Shown here piece after piece: positions 40,066 to 52,197 of a stretch of DNA of 64,000 nt. The DNA is from Marinobacter fonticola (GTDB taxonomy: Bacteria; Pseudomonadota; Gammaproteobacteria; Pseudomonadales; Oleiphilaceae). Both the position numbers and the translations under genes were made by a program. The stretch spans positions 2,976,001 through 3,040,000 of the forward strand of contig NZ_CP043042.1 in assembly GCF_008122265.1 (NCBI RefSeq). Reading direction: 5' to 3'. Numbering within the stretch: the stretch's first letter is position 1; each line of letters opens with the position of its first letter. The notes beneath the pieces are model-generated. The model saw only the letters and a list, made by a program, of their open reading frames with translations. It was not told the DNA's origin and ran no database searches.

Positions 40066-41727
40066 ATGTCACACCAGTCCGAACTGATCGCTGAAGACAT
40101 TCACGCGTACCTGAAACAGCACGAAGAAAAAGAGCTACTGCGCCTACTGACCTGCGGCAGCGTCGACGACGGCAAGAGCACACTGATTGGGCGCCTGCTT
40201 CACGACACCAAAATGATCTACGAAGATCACATGGCCAGCCTTAAAGCCGATAGCGCCAAGCTGGGTACGACCGGCGAAAAGCTGGATCTGGCCTTGCTGG
40301 TAGATGGTTTGCAGGCGGAGCGTGAACAAGGCATCACCATCGATGTCGCCTACCGCTATTTTTCCACCGATAAGCGCAAGTTCATTATTGCCGATACCCC
40401 GGGCCACGAGCAGTACACCCGCAACATGGCCACCGGCGCGTCCACAGCGCAGTTGGCGATCATGATGATCGATGCCCGCCACGGCGTATTGACCCAGACC
40501 CGCCGCCATTCGTTCATCGCCTCTTTGCAGGGCATCCGTCACATTGTCGTCGCCATCAACAAGATGGACCTGGTGGATTACAGCGAAGAGCGCTTCGAGG
40601 AAATCAAACGCGACTACCTGGCGTTCGCTGACAAGCTGGGCCTGCAGGATATTCGGTTTGTCCCGATTTCCGCGCTGGAAGGCGACAACGTCGTTAATCG
40701 CAGCGAAAATACGCCCTGGTTCACCGGCCAGCCGATGATGGACATCCTGGAGTCGGTGGAGGTCGCCCGGGACAAAAACCTGGAACACTTCCGCTTCCCG
40801 GTTCAATACGTCAACCGCCCCAACCTGAACTTCCGTGGTTTCAGCGGCACGATCGCGTCCGGCGTCATTCGTCCCGGCGATGAGGTCATGGCGCTGCCGT
40901 CACGCCGCAAGAGCAAGGTCAAGGACGTCGTCACCTTCGACGGCAACCTGGACGAAGCTTACATCGACCAGGCCGTCACCCTGACCTTGGAAGACGAGAT
41001 CGATGTCAGCCGCGGGGACATGCTGGTCAAGCCGGAGGACGAGCCGCTGGTAAGCAACAAGTTCGATGCCCACCTGGTGTGGATGATCGACAAGCCTATG
41101 GCCACGGACCGCCTCTACGACATCAAGCTGGGGCCTAACTTTACCTCCGGTTCGATTACCGCCGTTCACCACCAGATCGACGTCAACTCGCTGGATAAGG
41201 CGACCGATCGCGAGCATCTCGACCTGAATGAGATCGGCTTGTGCGAAGTTACGCTGAGCCAGCCGGTCGCCTTCGATCCATACCCGCGCAACCGCGCTAC
41301 CGGCGCTTTCATCGTGGTCGACCGACTGACCAACGTCACTATCGGTGCCGGCATGATCAGCGGTCTGGCGAAGGACAGCGGCGACGGCCTGCAACCGGTG
41401 ACCCCTGAAGAGCGCGAACGCCGCCTATCACAGAAGCCGCTGATCGTTGGTTGCACCGGCAGTCAGGCAGCCGAATTGGCACTGGCGATTGAGCGTAAGC
41501 TGTTCGACCTGGGCCGCACCAGTGTCGTGCTGACCGAAGACAACGCCGGCAACGCCGACGATCGCCGCCGGGCAGCCCAACTGGTGACCAGCCACGGTCT
41601 GATCGCCGTTGCCGTAAACATCGGCGACGATATTGCCGGCACCGTTGCTTCGGCCGATTCCGAGACCGATCTGGCCGGGGTGGCCGACAGCGTCGTGCAG
41701 GAGCTGATCAGCAAGAAGCGAATCTGA
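40066..41727 (+). CDS. cysN: Sulfate adenylyltransferase subunit 1 with a vestigial C-terminal APS kinase domain
   Basis: CysN is the EF-Tu-like GTPase of ATP sulfurylase. GTPase motifs: [34 protein letters not shown], and [10 protein letters not shown]; beta-barrel domains follow. The protein is 553 residues: longer than plain CysN (about 475) and shorter than the CysNC fusion (about 630). From about residue 457 ([29 protein letters not shown]) it aligns by eye with the start of an APS kinase domain, but the P-loop is replaced by CTGSQAAEL, the LDGDN motif reads LTEDN, and about half of the kinase is missing. I therefore expect sulfurylase activity only. The gene ends with a clear terminator. 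Confidence 0.95.
   Translation: MSHQSELIAEDIHAYLKQHEEKELLRLLTCGSVDDGKSTLIGRLLHDTKMIYEDHMASLKADSAKLGTTGEKLDLALLVDGLQAEREQGITIDVAYRYFSTDKRKFIIADTPGHEQYTRNMATGASTAQLAIMMIDARHGVLTQTRRHSFIASLQGIRHIVVAINKMDLVDYSEERFEEIKRDYLAFADKLGLQDIRFVPISALEGDNVVNRSENTPWFTGQPMMDILESVEVARDKNLEHFRFPVQYVNRPNLNFRGFSGTIASGVIRPGDEVMALPSRRKSKVKDVVTFDGNLDEAYIDQAVTLTLEDEIDVSRGDMLVKPEDEPLVSNKFDAHLVWMIDKPMATDRLYDIKLGPNFTSGSITAVHHQIDVNSLDKATDREHLDLNEIGLCEVTLSQPVAFDPYPRNRATGAFIVVDRLTNVTIGAGMISGLAKDSGDGLQPVTPEERERRLSQKPLIVGCTGSQAAELALAIERKLFDLGRTSVVLTEDNAGNADDRRRAAQLVTSHGLIAVAVNIGDDIAGTVASADSETDLAGVADSVVQELISKKRI
41434..41724 (+). other. Degenerate APS kinase (CysC-like) segment within cysN
   Basis: Residues 457-553 keep framework positions of an APS kinase (KPxxVxxTG, [14 protein letters not shown], a [23 protein letters not shown] segment matching the helix and strand after the substrate-binding loop) but lack the GxxxxGKS/T nucleotide loop and the later lid and base-binding parts. 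The reading frame is open, so this looks like a retained, eroded domain and not a frameshift. Confidence 0.75.
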
Positions 41728-41754
41728 TAAGCTCTGCGCCATTCAAATCAGAAC

Positions 41755-41796
41755 ACGGCCATGATCTGCTCATCCGGATCATGGCCGTTTGCGTTT
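41755..41796 (+). terminator. Rho-independent terminator after cysN
   Basis: A perfect 12-bp stem, ACGGCCATGATC (41755-41766) with GATCATGGCCGT (41777-41788), is followed by TTGCGTTTTT. It ends the cysDN operon just before the YejK-type gene, whose ATG is at 41811. Confidence 0.85.
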
Positions 41797-41810
41797 TTCA
41801 GAGGACAACG

Positions 41811-42839
41811 ATGGCCATTAAACAACTGCGAGTGACCTTTGCCAGCCAGATGCAGCCAGGCCAGGAGGCCCAGGTCCGGCCTGGGAAACCGCTACCCGAA
41901 CCCGGCGGCGATTACGAAGGTCTCCATAAGCAACTCAAGCGGCTGTTCAATGCCAAGCCGGGCAAGAAATACGGTCGCTTCACCGACGACATCGGCGCCA
42001 GCCCAGCCAGTGCCTGGTTGCGCGACTACACGGAAGGCAAGCAGAGCTTTGAATCGCTGACCGACAAGCTGTTCGGGCAATGGCAAGAGCTGCTGACCGG
42101 CTCCCAAGAGGAATACTTCGGTCACTTGATGCTGGTTCACGAAGCGCTGGCCGACGGCGAGGTGATTTACCTTTTCGCCCTGGAGAACGACAGTGCCCTG
42201 CGTATGGATCACCAGCAGGAGCTGGATGCCACCGATGTACTCAGCACCTCACGGCTCAACCTGGCCCTGCGCCTGGAACTCGAGGATTGGCTCGGCGATC
42301 ATCCGTCAGAAAATTGCCTGACGCTGGTTCATGCCCGGGGCACTGGCGAGCCTGGCGAACTGTTCATCCGCCTCTGCGGCTTTACCAATCAGGTCGACGT
42401 GGAGAAGGAAACCCTGACTTTCCTCAACGCGGTGGAAGCGTTTGCCGCCCAAACGGACGAGCCGGAGAAAGCCGGCCAGGTGCGCAGCAAAGCGTATGAA
42501 TTCTGTAAGGAGCAACACGCGCTGGGTGAACCGGTGGCCATCGAAGCGCTCTCGGGGTATCTGGACGAGGACCAACCGGAGCGATTCCGCGAGTTCGCGT
42601 CCGAGAGTCAGGATATTCCGACGAATGCCGTGCTGCACCCGGATCATCGCAAAGTGAAAAAACTTGTACGCATTTCCGGTTCCGGCGGCGGGATGAGCGT
42701 CTCCTTCTCATCCGATCTGGTCAACCAGGCGGTCTATTACGATCGCGACACAGACGCGCTGACGATTACCAAGTTGCCAAAGGCGCTCAGGGAACAGCTT
42801 CAACGCTATCTTGAAAACCGCCAGGACAGCGGCGAGTGA
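41811..42839 (+). CDS. Nucleoid-associated protein, YejK/NdpA family
   Basis: Matches the 37-kD nucleoid-associated YejK family (342 residues): ALADGEVIYLFALENDSALRMDHQQELDATDVLSTSRLNLALRLELEDW and the C-terminal FREFASESQDIPTNAVLHPDHRKVKKLVRISGSGGGMSVSFSSDLVNQAVYYD. The family is found on the nucleoid; its function is not established. ATG 41811 follows AGAGGA; a longer frame from 41781 would start inside the cysN terminator. Monocistronic, convergent with the DUF1820 gene. Confidence 0.9.
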   Translation: MAIKQLRVTFASQMQPGQEAQVRPGKPLPEPGGDYEGLHKQLKRLFNAKPGKKYGRFTDDIGASPASAWLRDYTEGKQSFESLTDKLFGQWQELLTGSQEEYFGHLMLVHEALADGEVIYLFALENDSALRMDHQQELDATDVLSTSRLNLALRLELEDWLGDHPSENCLTLVHARGTGEPGELFIRLCGFTNQVDVEKETLTFLNAVEAFAAQTDEPEKAGQVRSKAYEFCKEQHALGEPVAIEALSGYLDEDQPERFREFASESQDIPTNAVLHPDHRKVKKLVRISGSGGGMSVSFSSDLVNQAVYYDRDTDALTITKLPKALREQLQRYLENRQDSGE

Positions 42840-42929
42840 TCGCTATTGCCGGAAGGCAAGCGGGCGCGGCGCGATCTTGCGTCGTTTCAATACGGGCAAC
42901 GCGTTCCGCGGCATGAGCTGCAGCGGCAA

Positions 42930-43256
42930 TCAGTCGCGTTTGCGGCCGTGGCCGGAAGAGCCGGGAAAGGGCGTGACAGCGCTCTTGACCCGGCCCATCG
43001 GGCGGGCGTTTTCGGCAGCCTCGACTTCATCGATGCGGATCACGGCATTCATCGGAATATAGGTGCGCAGAACGCCGTCGAACTCGTTTCTCAGTTTTTC
43101 CTGAGAGGGATCAACCAGCACCTGGCTACGCTCACCAAAGGTCAGACTCTCGACCTCCAGAAAACCGAACATCTCGCTGGGATAAACATGCCCAGCGTAG
43201 ATTTCGAAGATCTCGTCCTGGTTGTAAAAAATGATTTTGTAGCACGTCTTGGCCAT
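42930..43256 (-). CDS. DUF1820 family protein
   Basis: Small cytoplasmic protein (108 residues) of a family common in Pseudomonads and relatives and of unknown function. The conserved part is YKIIFYNQDEIFEIYAGHVYPSEMFGFLEVESLTFGERSQVLVDPSQEKLRNEFDGVLRTYIPMNAVIRIDEVE; the tail is basic and probably disordered. ATG 43256 with GGAGTGG upstream; a start four codons earlier is less likely. It lies divergent from miaB. Confidence 0.85.
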   Translation of the reverse strand: MAKTCYKIIFYNQDEIFEIYAGHVYPSEMFGFLEVESLTFGERSQVLVDPSQEKLRNEFDGVLRTYIPMNAVIRIDEVEAAENARPMGRVKSAVTPFPGSSGHGRKRD

Positions 43257-43377
43257 TAACCACTCCAATCGACAGAAAACCGCTTTGAGAATCGCGTAAG
43301 CGGGTTGCTATCTTAACATGAGTGAGCGTTTCGCAGGATAATTGCCAACGCCTCTGGTTGCTGTTTGATCACACCGT

Positions 43378-43383
43378 TATAAT
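43378..43383 (+). promoter_or_regulatory. Candidate -10 element for miaB
   Basis: A perfect TATAAT lies 36 bp upstream of the miaB ATG, in the 160-bp divergent gap with the DUF1820 gene. The best -35 at 17 bp (TGGTTG) is weak. Position and orientation fit a start of the miaB-phoH-ybeY-corC-lnt unit. Confidence 0.5.
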
Positions 43384-43418
43384 ACCCGGTCCTTTACCCA
43401 CCAACCCCATCGAGTTCC

Positions 43419-44759
43419 ATGACCAAGAAGCTGTTTATCAAGACGCATGGCTGTCAGATGAATGAGTATGATTCATCGCGCATGGCCGACCTGCTCAAAT
43501 CCGGCGAAGACGTCGTCATGACGGATAATCCGGACGACGCGGACATTCTGCTGCTGAATACCTGTTCTATCCGGGAAAAGGCTCAGGAAAAGGTCTTCCA
43601 TCAGCTGGGGCGCTGGAAGCAACTCAAGGCCCGCAAACCGGAACTCGTTATCGGTGTGGGCGGCTGCGTGGCCAGCCAAGAAGGCCAGGCCATCATTAAC
43701 CGCGCACCTTACGTGGACATGGTATTCGGCCCCCAAACCCTGCACCGGCTACCGGACATGCTCAAGGAATCCCGCAACGGCGGTGTGGGCGTGGTGGATG
43801 TGAGCTTCCCGGAGATCGAGAAGTTCGACAATCTGCCCGCCCCCGGTGCCGAGGGGCCGTCGGCGTTCGTTTCCATTATGGAGGGGTGCTCCAAGTATTG
43901 TACGTTCTGCGTTGTGCCATACACCCGCGGCGAGGAAGTCAGCCGGCCGGTGGACGATGTGATCGCGGAAGTCGCGCACTTGGCCACCCAAGGCGTGCGC
44001 GAGGTGAACTTGCTGGGCCAGAACGTCAACGCCTATCAAGGCGAGACCTACGACGGCGACACCATCGATATGGCTGAGCTGATCACCATGATCGCGACTA
44101 TCGACGGCATCGACCGCATCCGCTTCACGACCTCGCATCCGGTGGAATTTTCCGATGCGCTGATCGACGTCTACGAGCATGTACCCGAGCTGGTCAGCCA
44201 TCTGCACCTGCCGGTCCAAAGTGGCTCCGATCGCATCCTGGCGGCCATGAAACGCGGCCATACAGCACTGGAGTACAAGTCCAAGCTACGGCGGTTGCGC
44301 AAGATTCGCCCGGACATCAGTTTCTCGTCCGATTTCATTATCGGCTTTCCGGGCGAGACCGATCGCGACTTCGAGGCCACCATGAAGCTGATCAACGACA
44401 TTGGCTTCGACGTCTCCTTCAGCTTTGTCTATAGCCCGCGTCCCGGGACCCCGGCTTCGGACTTGCCGGACGAAACACCGATGGAGATCAAGAAACAGCG
44501 TCTGAGCATTCTGCAGCAGCGGATCAACCAGCAGGCCCAGGACATCAGTCGGCGCATGGTGGGTTCTACCCAGCGCATTCTGGTAACCGGCCTGTCGAAA
44601 AAAGATCCTGGCGAGTTCGCCGGCCGCACCGAGAACAACCGGATCGTCAATTTCCGTACGGACAATCCCGAGGTGGTGGGCAGCTTTATCGACGTTGAAA
44701 TTCTCGAAGCGCTCCCCAATTCCCTTAGAGGCCGGCCTATCGATGACCGGCTGCACTAA
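43419..44759 (+). CDS. miaB: tRNA-2-methylthio-N6-dimethylallyladenosine synthase
   Basis: MiaB methylthiolates i6A37 in tRNAs that read UNN codons. The 446-residue radical SAM enzyme has auxiliary-cluster cysteines C12 (THGCQMN), C49 ([10 protein letters not shown]) and C83 (VGGCVAS), the SAM motif C157-x3-C161-x2-C164 (CSKYCTFC), and a C-terminal TRAM domain. [11 protein letters not shown] distinguishes it from RimO. First gene of a run that continues with phoH, ybeY, corC and lnt. Confidence 0.98.
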   Translation: MTKKLFIKTHGCQMNEYDSSRMADLLKSGEDVVMTDNPDDADILLLNTCSIREKAQEKVFHQLGRWKQLKARKPELVIGVGGCVASQEGQAIINRAPYVDMVFGPQTLHRLPDMLKESRNGGVGVVDVSFPEIEKFDNLPAPGAEGPSAFVSIMEGCSKYCTFCVVPYTRGEEVSRPVDDVIAEVAHLATQGVREVNLLGQNVNAYQGETYDGDTIDMAELITMIATIDGIDRIRFTTSHPVEFSDALIDVYEHVPELVSHLHLPVQSGSDRILAAMKRGHTALEYKSKLRRLRKIRPDISFSSDFIIGFPGETDRDFEATMKLINDIGFDVSFSFVYSPRPGTPASDLPDETPMEIKKQRLSILQQRINQQAQDISRRMVGSTQRILVTGLSKKDPGEFAGRTENNRIVNFRTDNPEVVGSFIDVEILEALPNSLRGRPIDDRLH

Positions 44760-44765
44760 TGCTTC

Positions 44766-44783
44766 CGCGCCGCCTGCGGCGCG
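44766..44783 (+). other. Short hairpin between miaB and phoH
   Basis: CGCGCCG (44766-44772) pairs with CGGCGCG (44777-44783), then CTTTTTCTC follows after about 8 bases. It may partly terminate after miaB, or simply stand in the leader of phoH; operon continuity cannot be settled by eye. Confidence 0.4.
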
Positions 44784-44811
44784 ACCATCCCTTTTTCTCT
44801 GTGAGGCTTGA

Positions 44812-45804
44812 TTGAGCAGCGACGACGCTAAACAGTTCGACCTGAAACCCGCCGACCCGCGGCGCCTGGCAGCCCTTTGCGGCCAGTTCGATGAACACCT
44901 CAAACATATCGAACGCCGTATGAGCGTGCGTATCGGCTATCGTGGCCACCATTTCCGCGTTCAAGGCGAACCGGAGCACGCCAATGCGGCGGCCGAAGTC
45001 CTCCGCCATTTATACCGGGAAACCGAGGCGCTGGACGACGTCTCACCGGACATGGTGCACCTGTATATCCGCGAATCCGGATTCGAGCGCCTGCCCGACG
45101 AGCAACCGTTCGATGGCAGTCAGATTATTATCAAAACCCCCAAACTGCAGGCCCGCCCCCGCGGCAAGAACCAGCAGAAATACGTGCATAGCATCCGCAC
45201 TCACGACGTCAATTTTGGCATCGGTCCCGCCGGTACCGGCAAAACCTGGCTGGCGGTGGCCTGTGCGGTCGAGGCGCTGAAAGACGAACAGGTCAAACGC
45301 ATCATGCTGGTCCGTCCGGCGGTCGAAGCGGGCGAAAAGCTCGGCTTTCTGCCTGGGGATCTGGCCCAGAAAGTGGATCCCTACCTCCGCCCGCTTTACG
45401 ACGCGCTTTACGAAATGCTCGGCTTCGAGCAGGTCACCAAGCTGATCGAGAAGAGTGTCATCGAAATCGCACCGTTGGCATTCATGCGTGGCCGTACCCT
45501 GAACAACGCGTTCATCATTCTCGACGAGAGCCAGAACACGACACGCGAGCAGATGAAGATGTTCCTGACCCGGATCGGCTTCGGCTCCACGGCCGTGATT
45601 ACCGGCGATACGACTCAGGTGGATTTGCCCCGCGGCCACCATTCCGGCCTGGTCCACGCTGCTGACGTACTGCGTCAGGTGACCGGCATCGGCTTTACCC
45701 GTTTCGAAGCCCGGGACGTGGTCCGTCACCCGCTGGTTCAGCGCATTGTCGAGGCCTACGATGACCACGACGACGAGCTGACAGCCGGAGGACGCAACCA
45801 TTGA
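44812..45804 (+). CDS. ybeZ: PhoH-like ATPase (YbeZ)
   Basis: PhoH/YbeZ is a P-loop ATPase with a KH-like N-terminal region, thought to act with the RNase YbeY in rRNA metabolism. The 330 residues have Walker A GPAGTGKT at about 138-145 and Walker B FIILDESQNTT, then VITGDTTQVDLPRG. The start appears to be TTG 44812, with GAGG correctly placed; no ATG lies near the family N-terminus. Its stop overlaps the ybeY start by 4 nt. Confidence 0.95.
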   Translation: MSSDDAKQFDLKPADPRRLAALCGQFDEHLKHIERRMSVRIGYRGHHFRVQGEPEHANAAAEVLRHLYRETEALDDVSPDMVHLYIRESGFERLPDEQPFDGSQIIIKTPKLQARPRGKNQQKYVHSIRTHDVNFGIGPAGTGKTWLAVACAVEALKDEQVKRIMLVRPAVEAGEKLGFLPGDLAQKVDPYLRPLYDALYEMLGFEQVTKLIEKSVIEIAPLAFMRGRTLNNAFIILDESQNTTREQMKMFLTRIGFGSTAVITGDTTQVDLPRGHHSGLVHAADVLRQVTGIGFTRFEARDVVRHPLVQRIVEAYDDHDDELTAGGRNH

Positions 45805-46310
45805 ACCGACTTGAGGTCGATATACAACGCGCCTCGCAGGCGCCCGACCTGCCCAGCGATGAACAGCTTTCACGCTGGGCCAACGCTGGCTGGCAAGGTG
45901 AACAGGCCGCCGAAGTCACGTTGCGTATCGTCGACGACGAGGAAAGCGCCCAGCTCAATGGCCAGTATCGCCAGAAGGCTTATCCGACGAATGTGCTCTC
46001 TTTCCCCTTTGAGGAACCGGAAGGTATCGGGAGCGTCGAAGGTCTTGAGGGTATTAAGGGTATCGAGCTGCCTTTGGCCGGCGACCTCGTGATCTGCGCC
46101 GGTGTCGTTGCGCGAGAAACGGAAGAACAGCATAAAACCCTGGATGCCCACTGGGCACACATGGTGATTCATGGCATGCTCCACCTTCAGGGGTATGATC
46201 ATATAAACGACCGGGAAGCTGAAGAGATGGAAACCCTTGAAATCCGCCTACTTGCGGATCTCGGATTCAGCAACCCCTATCTTGCAGAGGAAACGGATCA
46301 GGACTCATGA
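45801..46310 (+). CDS. ybeY: Endoribonuclease YbeY (rRNA maturation factor)
   Basis: YbeY is a zinc-dependent RNase for 16S rRNA 3'-end maturation and ribosome quality control. The metal motif HGMLHLQGYDH places His124, His128 and His134; the preceding TNVLSFPFEEPEG motif is also typical. The 169-residue protein is longer than usual by an insertion at about residues 77-89 (GSVEGLEGIKGIE), a run of EG(I/L) repeats encoded by near-repeats of GAGGGTAT. Start is TTG 45801 overlapping the phoH stop, with GGAGG upstream. The stop overlaps corC. Confidence 0.96.
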   Translation: MNRLEVDIQRASQAPDLPSDEQLSRWANAGWQGEQAAEVTLRIVDDEESAQLNGQYRQKAYPTNVLSFPFEEPEGIGSVEGLEGIKGIELPLAGDLVICAGVVARETEEQHKTLDAHWAHMVIHGMLHLQGYDHINDREAEEMETLEIRLLADLGFSNPYLAEETDQDS

Positions 46311-47152
46311 GCGACGATCACTCGAGTCGCAGTCAGGGCAACAAGTCCTGGCTGGAACGCATTTCCCAGGCTTTCTCCAACGAACCGGAATCGATCGGCG
46401 ACATCCTGGAAGTTCTTCGGGACGCCGAATCTGAAAACATCATCGACGCCGATGCCATGAGCATCATCGAAGGGGCCATGCAGGTCACCGACATGCGCGC
46501 CGATGAAATCATGATCCCCCGCTCCCAGATGGTTACCGTGAAGGCCAGTGCTGAGCCCAAAGCGTTCCTGGCGGACATCATCGACTCCGCGCACAGCCGG
46601 TTTCCGGTCATCGGCGACAGCCAGGATGACGTCATCGGCATCTTGCTGGCCAAAGACCTTCTGCCGCTGGCGATGAGCAATGACCTTAGCTGGAGCAAGA
46701 TCCGCGAAATCTTGCGTCCGCCCACCTTCGTGCCGGAAAGCAAGCGCCTGAACCAATTGCTCAAAGAGTTCAAGGAAACCCGCAACCACATGGCTATCGT
46801 GGTGGATGAGTACGGCGGCACCGCCGGCTTGATTACCATCGAGGACGTACTTGAGCAAATCGTTGGCGAGATCGAAGACGAGCACGACTTCGATGAAGAG
46901 ACCCATATCAAAAGCCGCGCCGACGGTAGCTACGCGGTAAAAGCGGTGACGCCGGTGGAAGATTTCAACGAGTTCTTCGATACCGAACTCGACGAAGAAG
47001 AGTTCGACACGATTGGCGGCCTGGTACTCAAGGAGTTTGGCCACCTACCCCGCCGCGGTGAAGAAATCGATTTCGCCGGCTTCCAATTCACCATCCTGAA
47101 CGCGGATAACCGTGTCATCCGTCTGATTCAGGTTCGTCGTCGTGAGTCTTGA
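46307..47152 (+). CDS. corC: CorC/HlyC family CBS-domain protein (YbeX)
   Basis: Cytoplasmic protein (281 residues) with two CBS domains and a C-terminal transporter-associated domain; described as a magnesium/cobalt efflux helper and linked to ribosome metabolism in E. coli (YbeX). CBS parts include DEIMIPRSQMVTVKASAEPKAFLADIIDSAHSRFPVIGDSQDDVIGILLAKDLL and VPESKRLNQLLKEFKETRNHMAIVVDEYGGTAGLITIEDVLEQIVGEIEDEHD. No membrane helix. It overlaps ybeY by 4 nt and lnt by 11 nt. Confidence 0.95.
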   Translation: MSDDHSSRSQGNKSWLERISQAFSNEPESIGDILEVLRDAESENIIDADAMSIIEGAMQVTDMRADEIMIPRSQMVTVKASAEPKAFLADIIDSAHSRFPVIGDSQDDVIGILLAKDLLPLAMSNDLSWSKIREILRPPTFVPESKRLNQLLKEFKETRNHMAIVVDEYGGTAGLITIEDVLEQIVGEIEDEHDFDEETHIKSRADGSYAVKAVTPVEDFNEFFDTELDEEEFDTIGGLVLKEFGHLPRRGEEIDFAGFQFTILNADNRVIRLIQVRRRES

Positions 47153-48680
47153 CGGCAATCGTCTGAACGGGTTTCGTGCACTTGCGCTGATCATCGGGGG
47201 CGGGCTGCAAACCCTGACTTTTTCCCCCTTCGAGCTAACCTGGCTGGGGCCGCTGTCCGTGCTGCTGGTCCTGCTTGCCGCGATGCCGCTGCCAGCCAGC
47301 AAGCTATTCCGGGCCGGCTGGCTATTCGGTCTGGGCCTATTCGGCTCGGGCGCGTCCTGGGTCTATATTTCCATCAGCCAGTACGGCAACACCTCGGCCC
47401 CGTTGGCGGTGCTGCTCACGGCCATCTTCGTTGCCGGCCTGGCCCTTTTCCCGGCAATCACGTTCTGGGGCTGGGGCAAGCTAGCCGGCGAAGGCGCTGT
47501 AAGAAGGCTGATCCTGTTTCCGGCAGCGTGGATCATCGGTGACTGGTTGCGTAGCTGGTTGCTCACAGGTTTCCCCTGGCTCTACCTCGGCACCGCGCAA
47601 GTCGATGGCCCGCTGGCCAGCCTGGCACCGATGATGGGCGTCCATGGCGTCACGCTCTTGGTTGTGGCCACGGGGGCCGCGCTCTATGCCTTAATCGACC
47701 TGATCCGGCGCCGGCAAACCATCCCAGCCGTTACCGTTGCCGGGATTACCCTACTGCCCTGGGCGCTCGGCCCTCTACTACACTCGGTGAGCTGGACCGA
47801 GCGTGCCGACAAGCCAATCACGATTGCCGCCATGCAAGGCAATATCCCGCAGCAAATAAAGTGGGATCCGGAGTTTCTCGAGCAACAGATTGCCACCTAC
47901 ATCAAGATGACGGCCGCGGACTGGAATCGCGACCTGATTCTCTGGCCTGAAACCGCCATCCCCATCACCCAGGATCAGGCGGGCCCCTTAATCGATAGCC
48001 TTGCTCAGCGCCTCGGACCGGACAGCACGCTGATTACCGGTATCCCCTGGTATGGTTTCAGCGATGCGCTGGAAGACTTCACTTTCCGTAATAGCATCAT
48101 GGCTATCGGCGCCGGCCAAGGCATGTACCATAAGCAGAAGTTGGTGCCGTTTGGGGAGTACGTGCCACTGCAGCAATACCTCCGTGGGCTCATCGGCTTT
48201 TTCGACCTGCCCATGTCGAGCTTCTCCCGCGGTCCATCCGATCAGTCGCCGCTAACCGCCGGCCCTTACCAGACGATGCCGTTCATCTGCTACGAGATAG
48301 CCTACCCGGATTTCGTGGCGCGTAATGCCTGGAATACCGACTGGCTGATCACGATCAGCAACGACGGCTGGTTCGGGCATTCCATCGGCCCGTTGCAGCA
48401 TCTGCAGATTGCCCGGATGCGCGCGCTGGAAACCGGGCGTTTCGTGTTGCGCGGTACCAACAATGGCGTCACGGCGATCATCGACGACAAGGGCCAAATA
48501 ACTGAGCGGATCGCGCAATTCGAGCGCGACGTGATGCGCGGAGAAATCTATCCAGTCACCGGCGCCACGCCGTATATGGCCACCGGCTCTTGGCCGGCAC
48601 TCATCCTGGCCCTGATCCTGATTGTCTTCGCCCGGCCCCGCCAGCTACCCAAGCCGAGTCATCAGACCCACGCCGGGTAA
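47142..48680 (+). CDS. lnt: Apolipoprotein N-acyltransferase
   Basis: Lnt completes lipoprotein maturation by acylating the N-terminal cysteine at the inner membrane. The 512 residues have about six N-terminal helices and a periplasmic nitrilase-fold domain with the Glu-Lys-Cys triad in LWPETAIP, KLVPFGEYVP and FICYEIAYPDF, then a last helix (WPALILALILIVFA). Start is GTG 47142 inside the 3' end of corC, giving the N-terminus MSLDGNRLNGFRALALIIGG. Upstream of leuS with one opposite gene between, as in Pseudomonas. Confidence 0.96.
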   Translation: MSLDGNRLNGFRALALIIGGGLQTLTFSPFELTWLGPLSVLLVLLAAMPLPASKLFRAGWLFGLGLFGSGASWVYISISQYGNTSAPLAVLLTAIFVAGLALFPAITFWGWGKLAGEGAVRRLILFPAAWIIGDWLRSWLLTGFPWLYLGTAQVDGPLASLAPMMGVHGVTLLVVATGAALYALIDLIRRRQTIPAVTVAGITLLPWALGPLLHSVSWTERADKPITIAAMQGNIPQQIKWDPEFLEQQIATYIKMTAADWNRDLILWPETAIPITQDQAGPLIDSLAQRLGPDSTLITGIPWYGFSDALEDFTFRNSIMAIGAGQGMYHKQKLVPFGEYVPLQQYLRGLIGFFDLPMSSFSRGPSDQSPLTAGPYQTMPFICYEIAYPDFVARNAWNTDWLITISNDGWFGHSIGPLQHLQIARMRALETGRFVLRGTNNGVTAIIDDKGQITERIAQFERDVMRGEIYPVTGATPYMATGSWPALILALILIVFARPRQLPKPSHQTHAG

Positions 48681-48693
48681 GCTGCGAAACGGT

Positions 48694-49260
48694 TCAGGAC
48701 GCAACGTCGCCGCTGATTTCCGGCTCATGGGGCCAGCGAGCGGTAACCCGCTCGAAGTAGTGTGCGTTACAGGCCTCGCAGGGCTCGATGTGGCTGGTTT
48801 CCACCAAGCACACCATGTGACCGCACGCCAGACAGCGCAGCACACCAGCGGTCGCGATTTCACCGCTGATGTACTGACTGGGTCCGTGGTGAAGCTTGTG
48901 GTCCAGCTCCAGTGTCTCGAGCCGGGTCTTGTCGGCTACGGAGAACAGTAATTCCAGCAGTTTCTGCTCGATCAGCGCGAGATCCAGACGCAGCCATTCG
49001 CCAGCATCCCCGCCGGTTTCATCGACGAAGTGCATCAGGTGCCCCACGTCACGCTTGACGTAGGCGGCCAGCAGGTCGATCTCCTCCCGGGTCAGTTCTT
49101 CCAGGCCTTTCTCGAATTCCACCGCCTCGTCCAGGCTTTCGCGCAGGCCCTCCCAACTCTTTCGCTCCATCCTGTTGAGGCGCGATACGACGCGCTCAAG
49201 CATCCGGTTGTAAACCTGTAATGCTTTGCCGGAAAAAGCCGACTTATCCCGTTCACTCAT
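48694..49260 (-). CDS. Zinc ribbon-containing protein, DUF1451 (YbeL-like)
   Basis: A 188-residue protein of unknown function with a helical, charged N-terminal part (YNRMLERVVSRLNRMERKSWEGLRESLDEAVEFEKGLEELTREEIDLLAAYVKRD) and a C-terminal zinc ribbon CLACGHMVC...CEACNAHYFER. This matches DUF1451/YbeL, typically found beside leuS. ATG 49260 follows AGGAGAC; a GTG one codon earlier is possible. Convergent with lnt by 13 bp. Confidence 0.9.
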   Translation of the reverse strand: MSERDKSAFSGKALQVYNRMLERVVSRLNRMERKSWEGLRESLDEAVEFEKGLEELTREEIDLLAAYVKRDVGHLMHFVDETGGDAGEWLRLDLALIEQKLLELLFSVADKTRLETLELDHKLHHGPSQYISGEIATAGVLRCLACGHMVCLVETSHIEPCEACNAHYFERVTARWPHEPEISGDVAS

Positions 49261-52159
<2,899 letters not shown>

Positions 52160-52197
52160 TCGTCTTTACATCCAACCACGGCCGGGAGCTGTCATTG

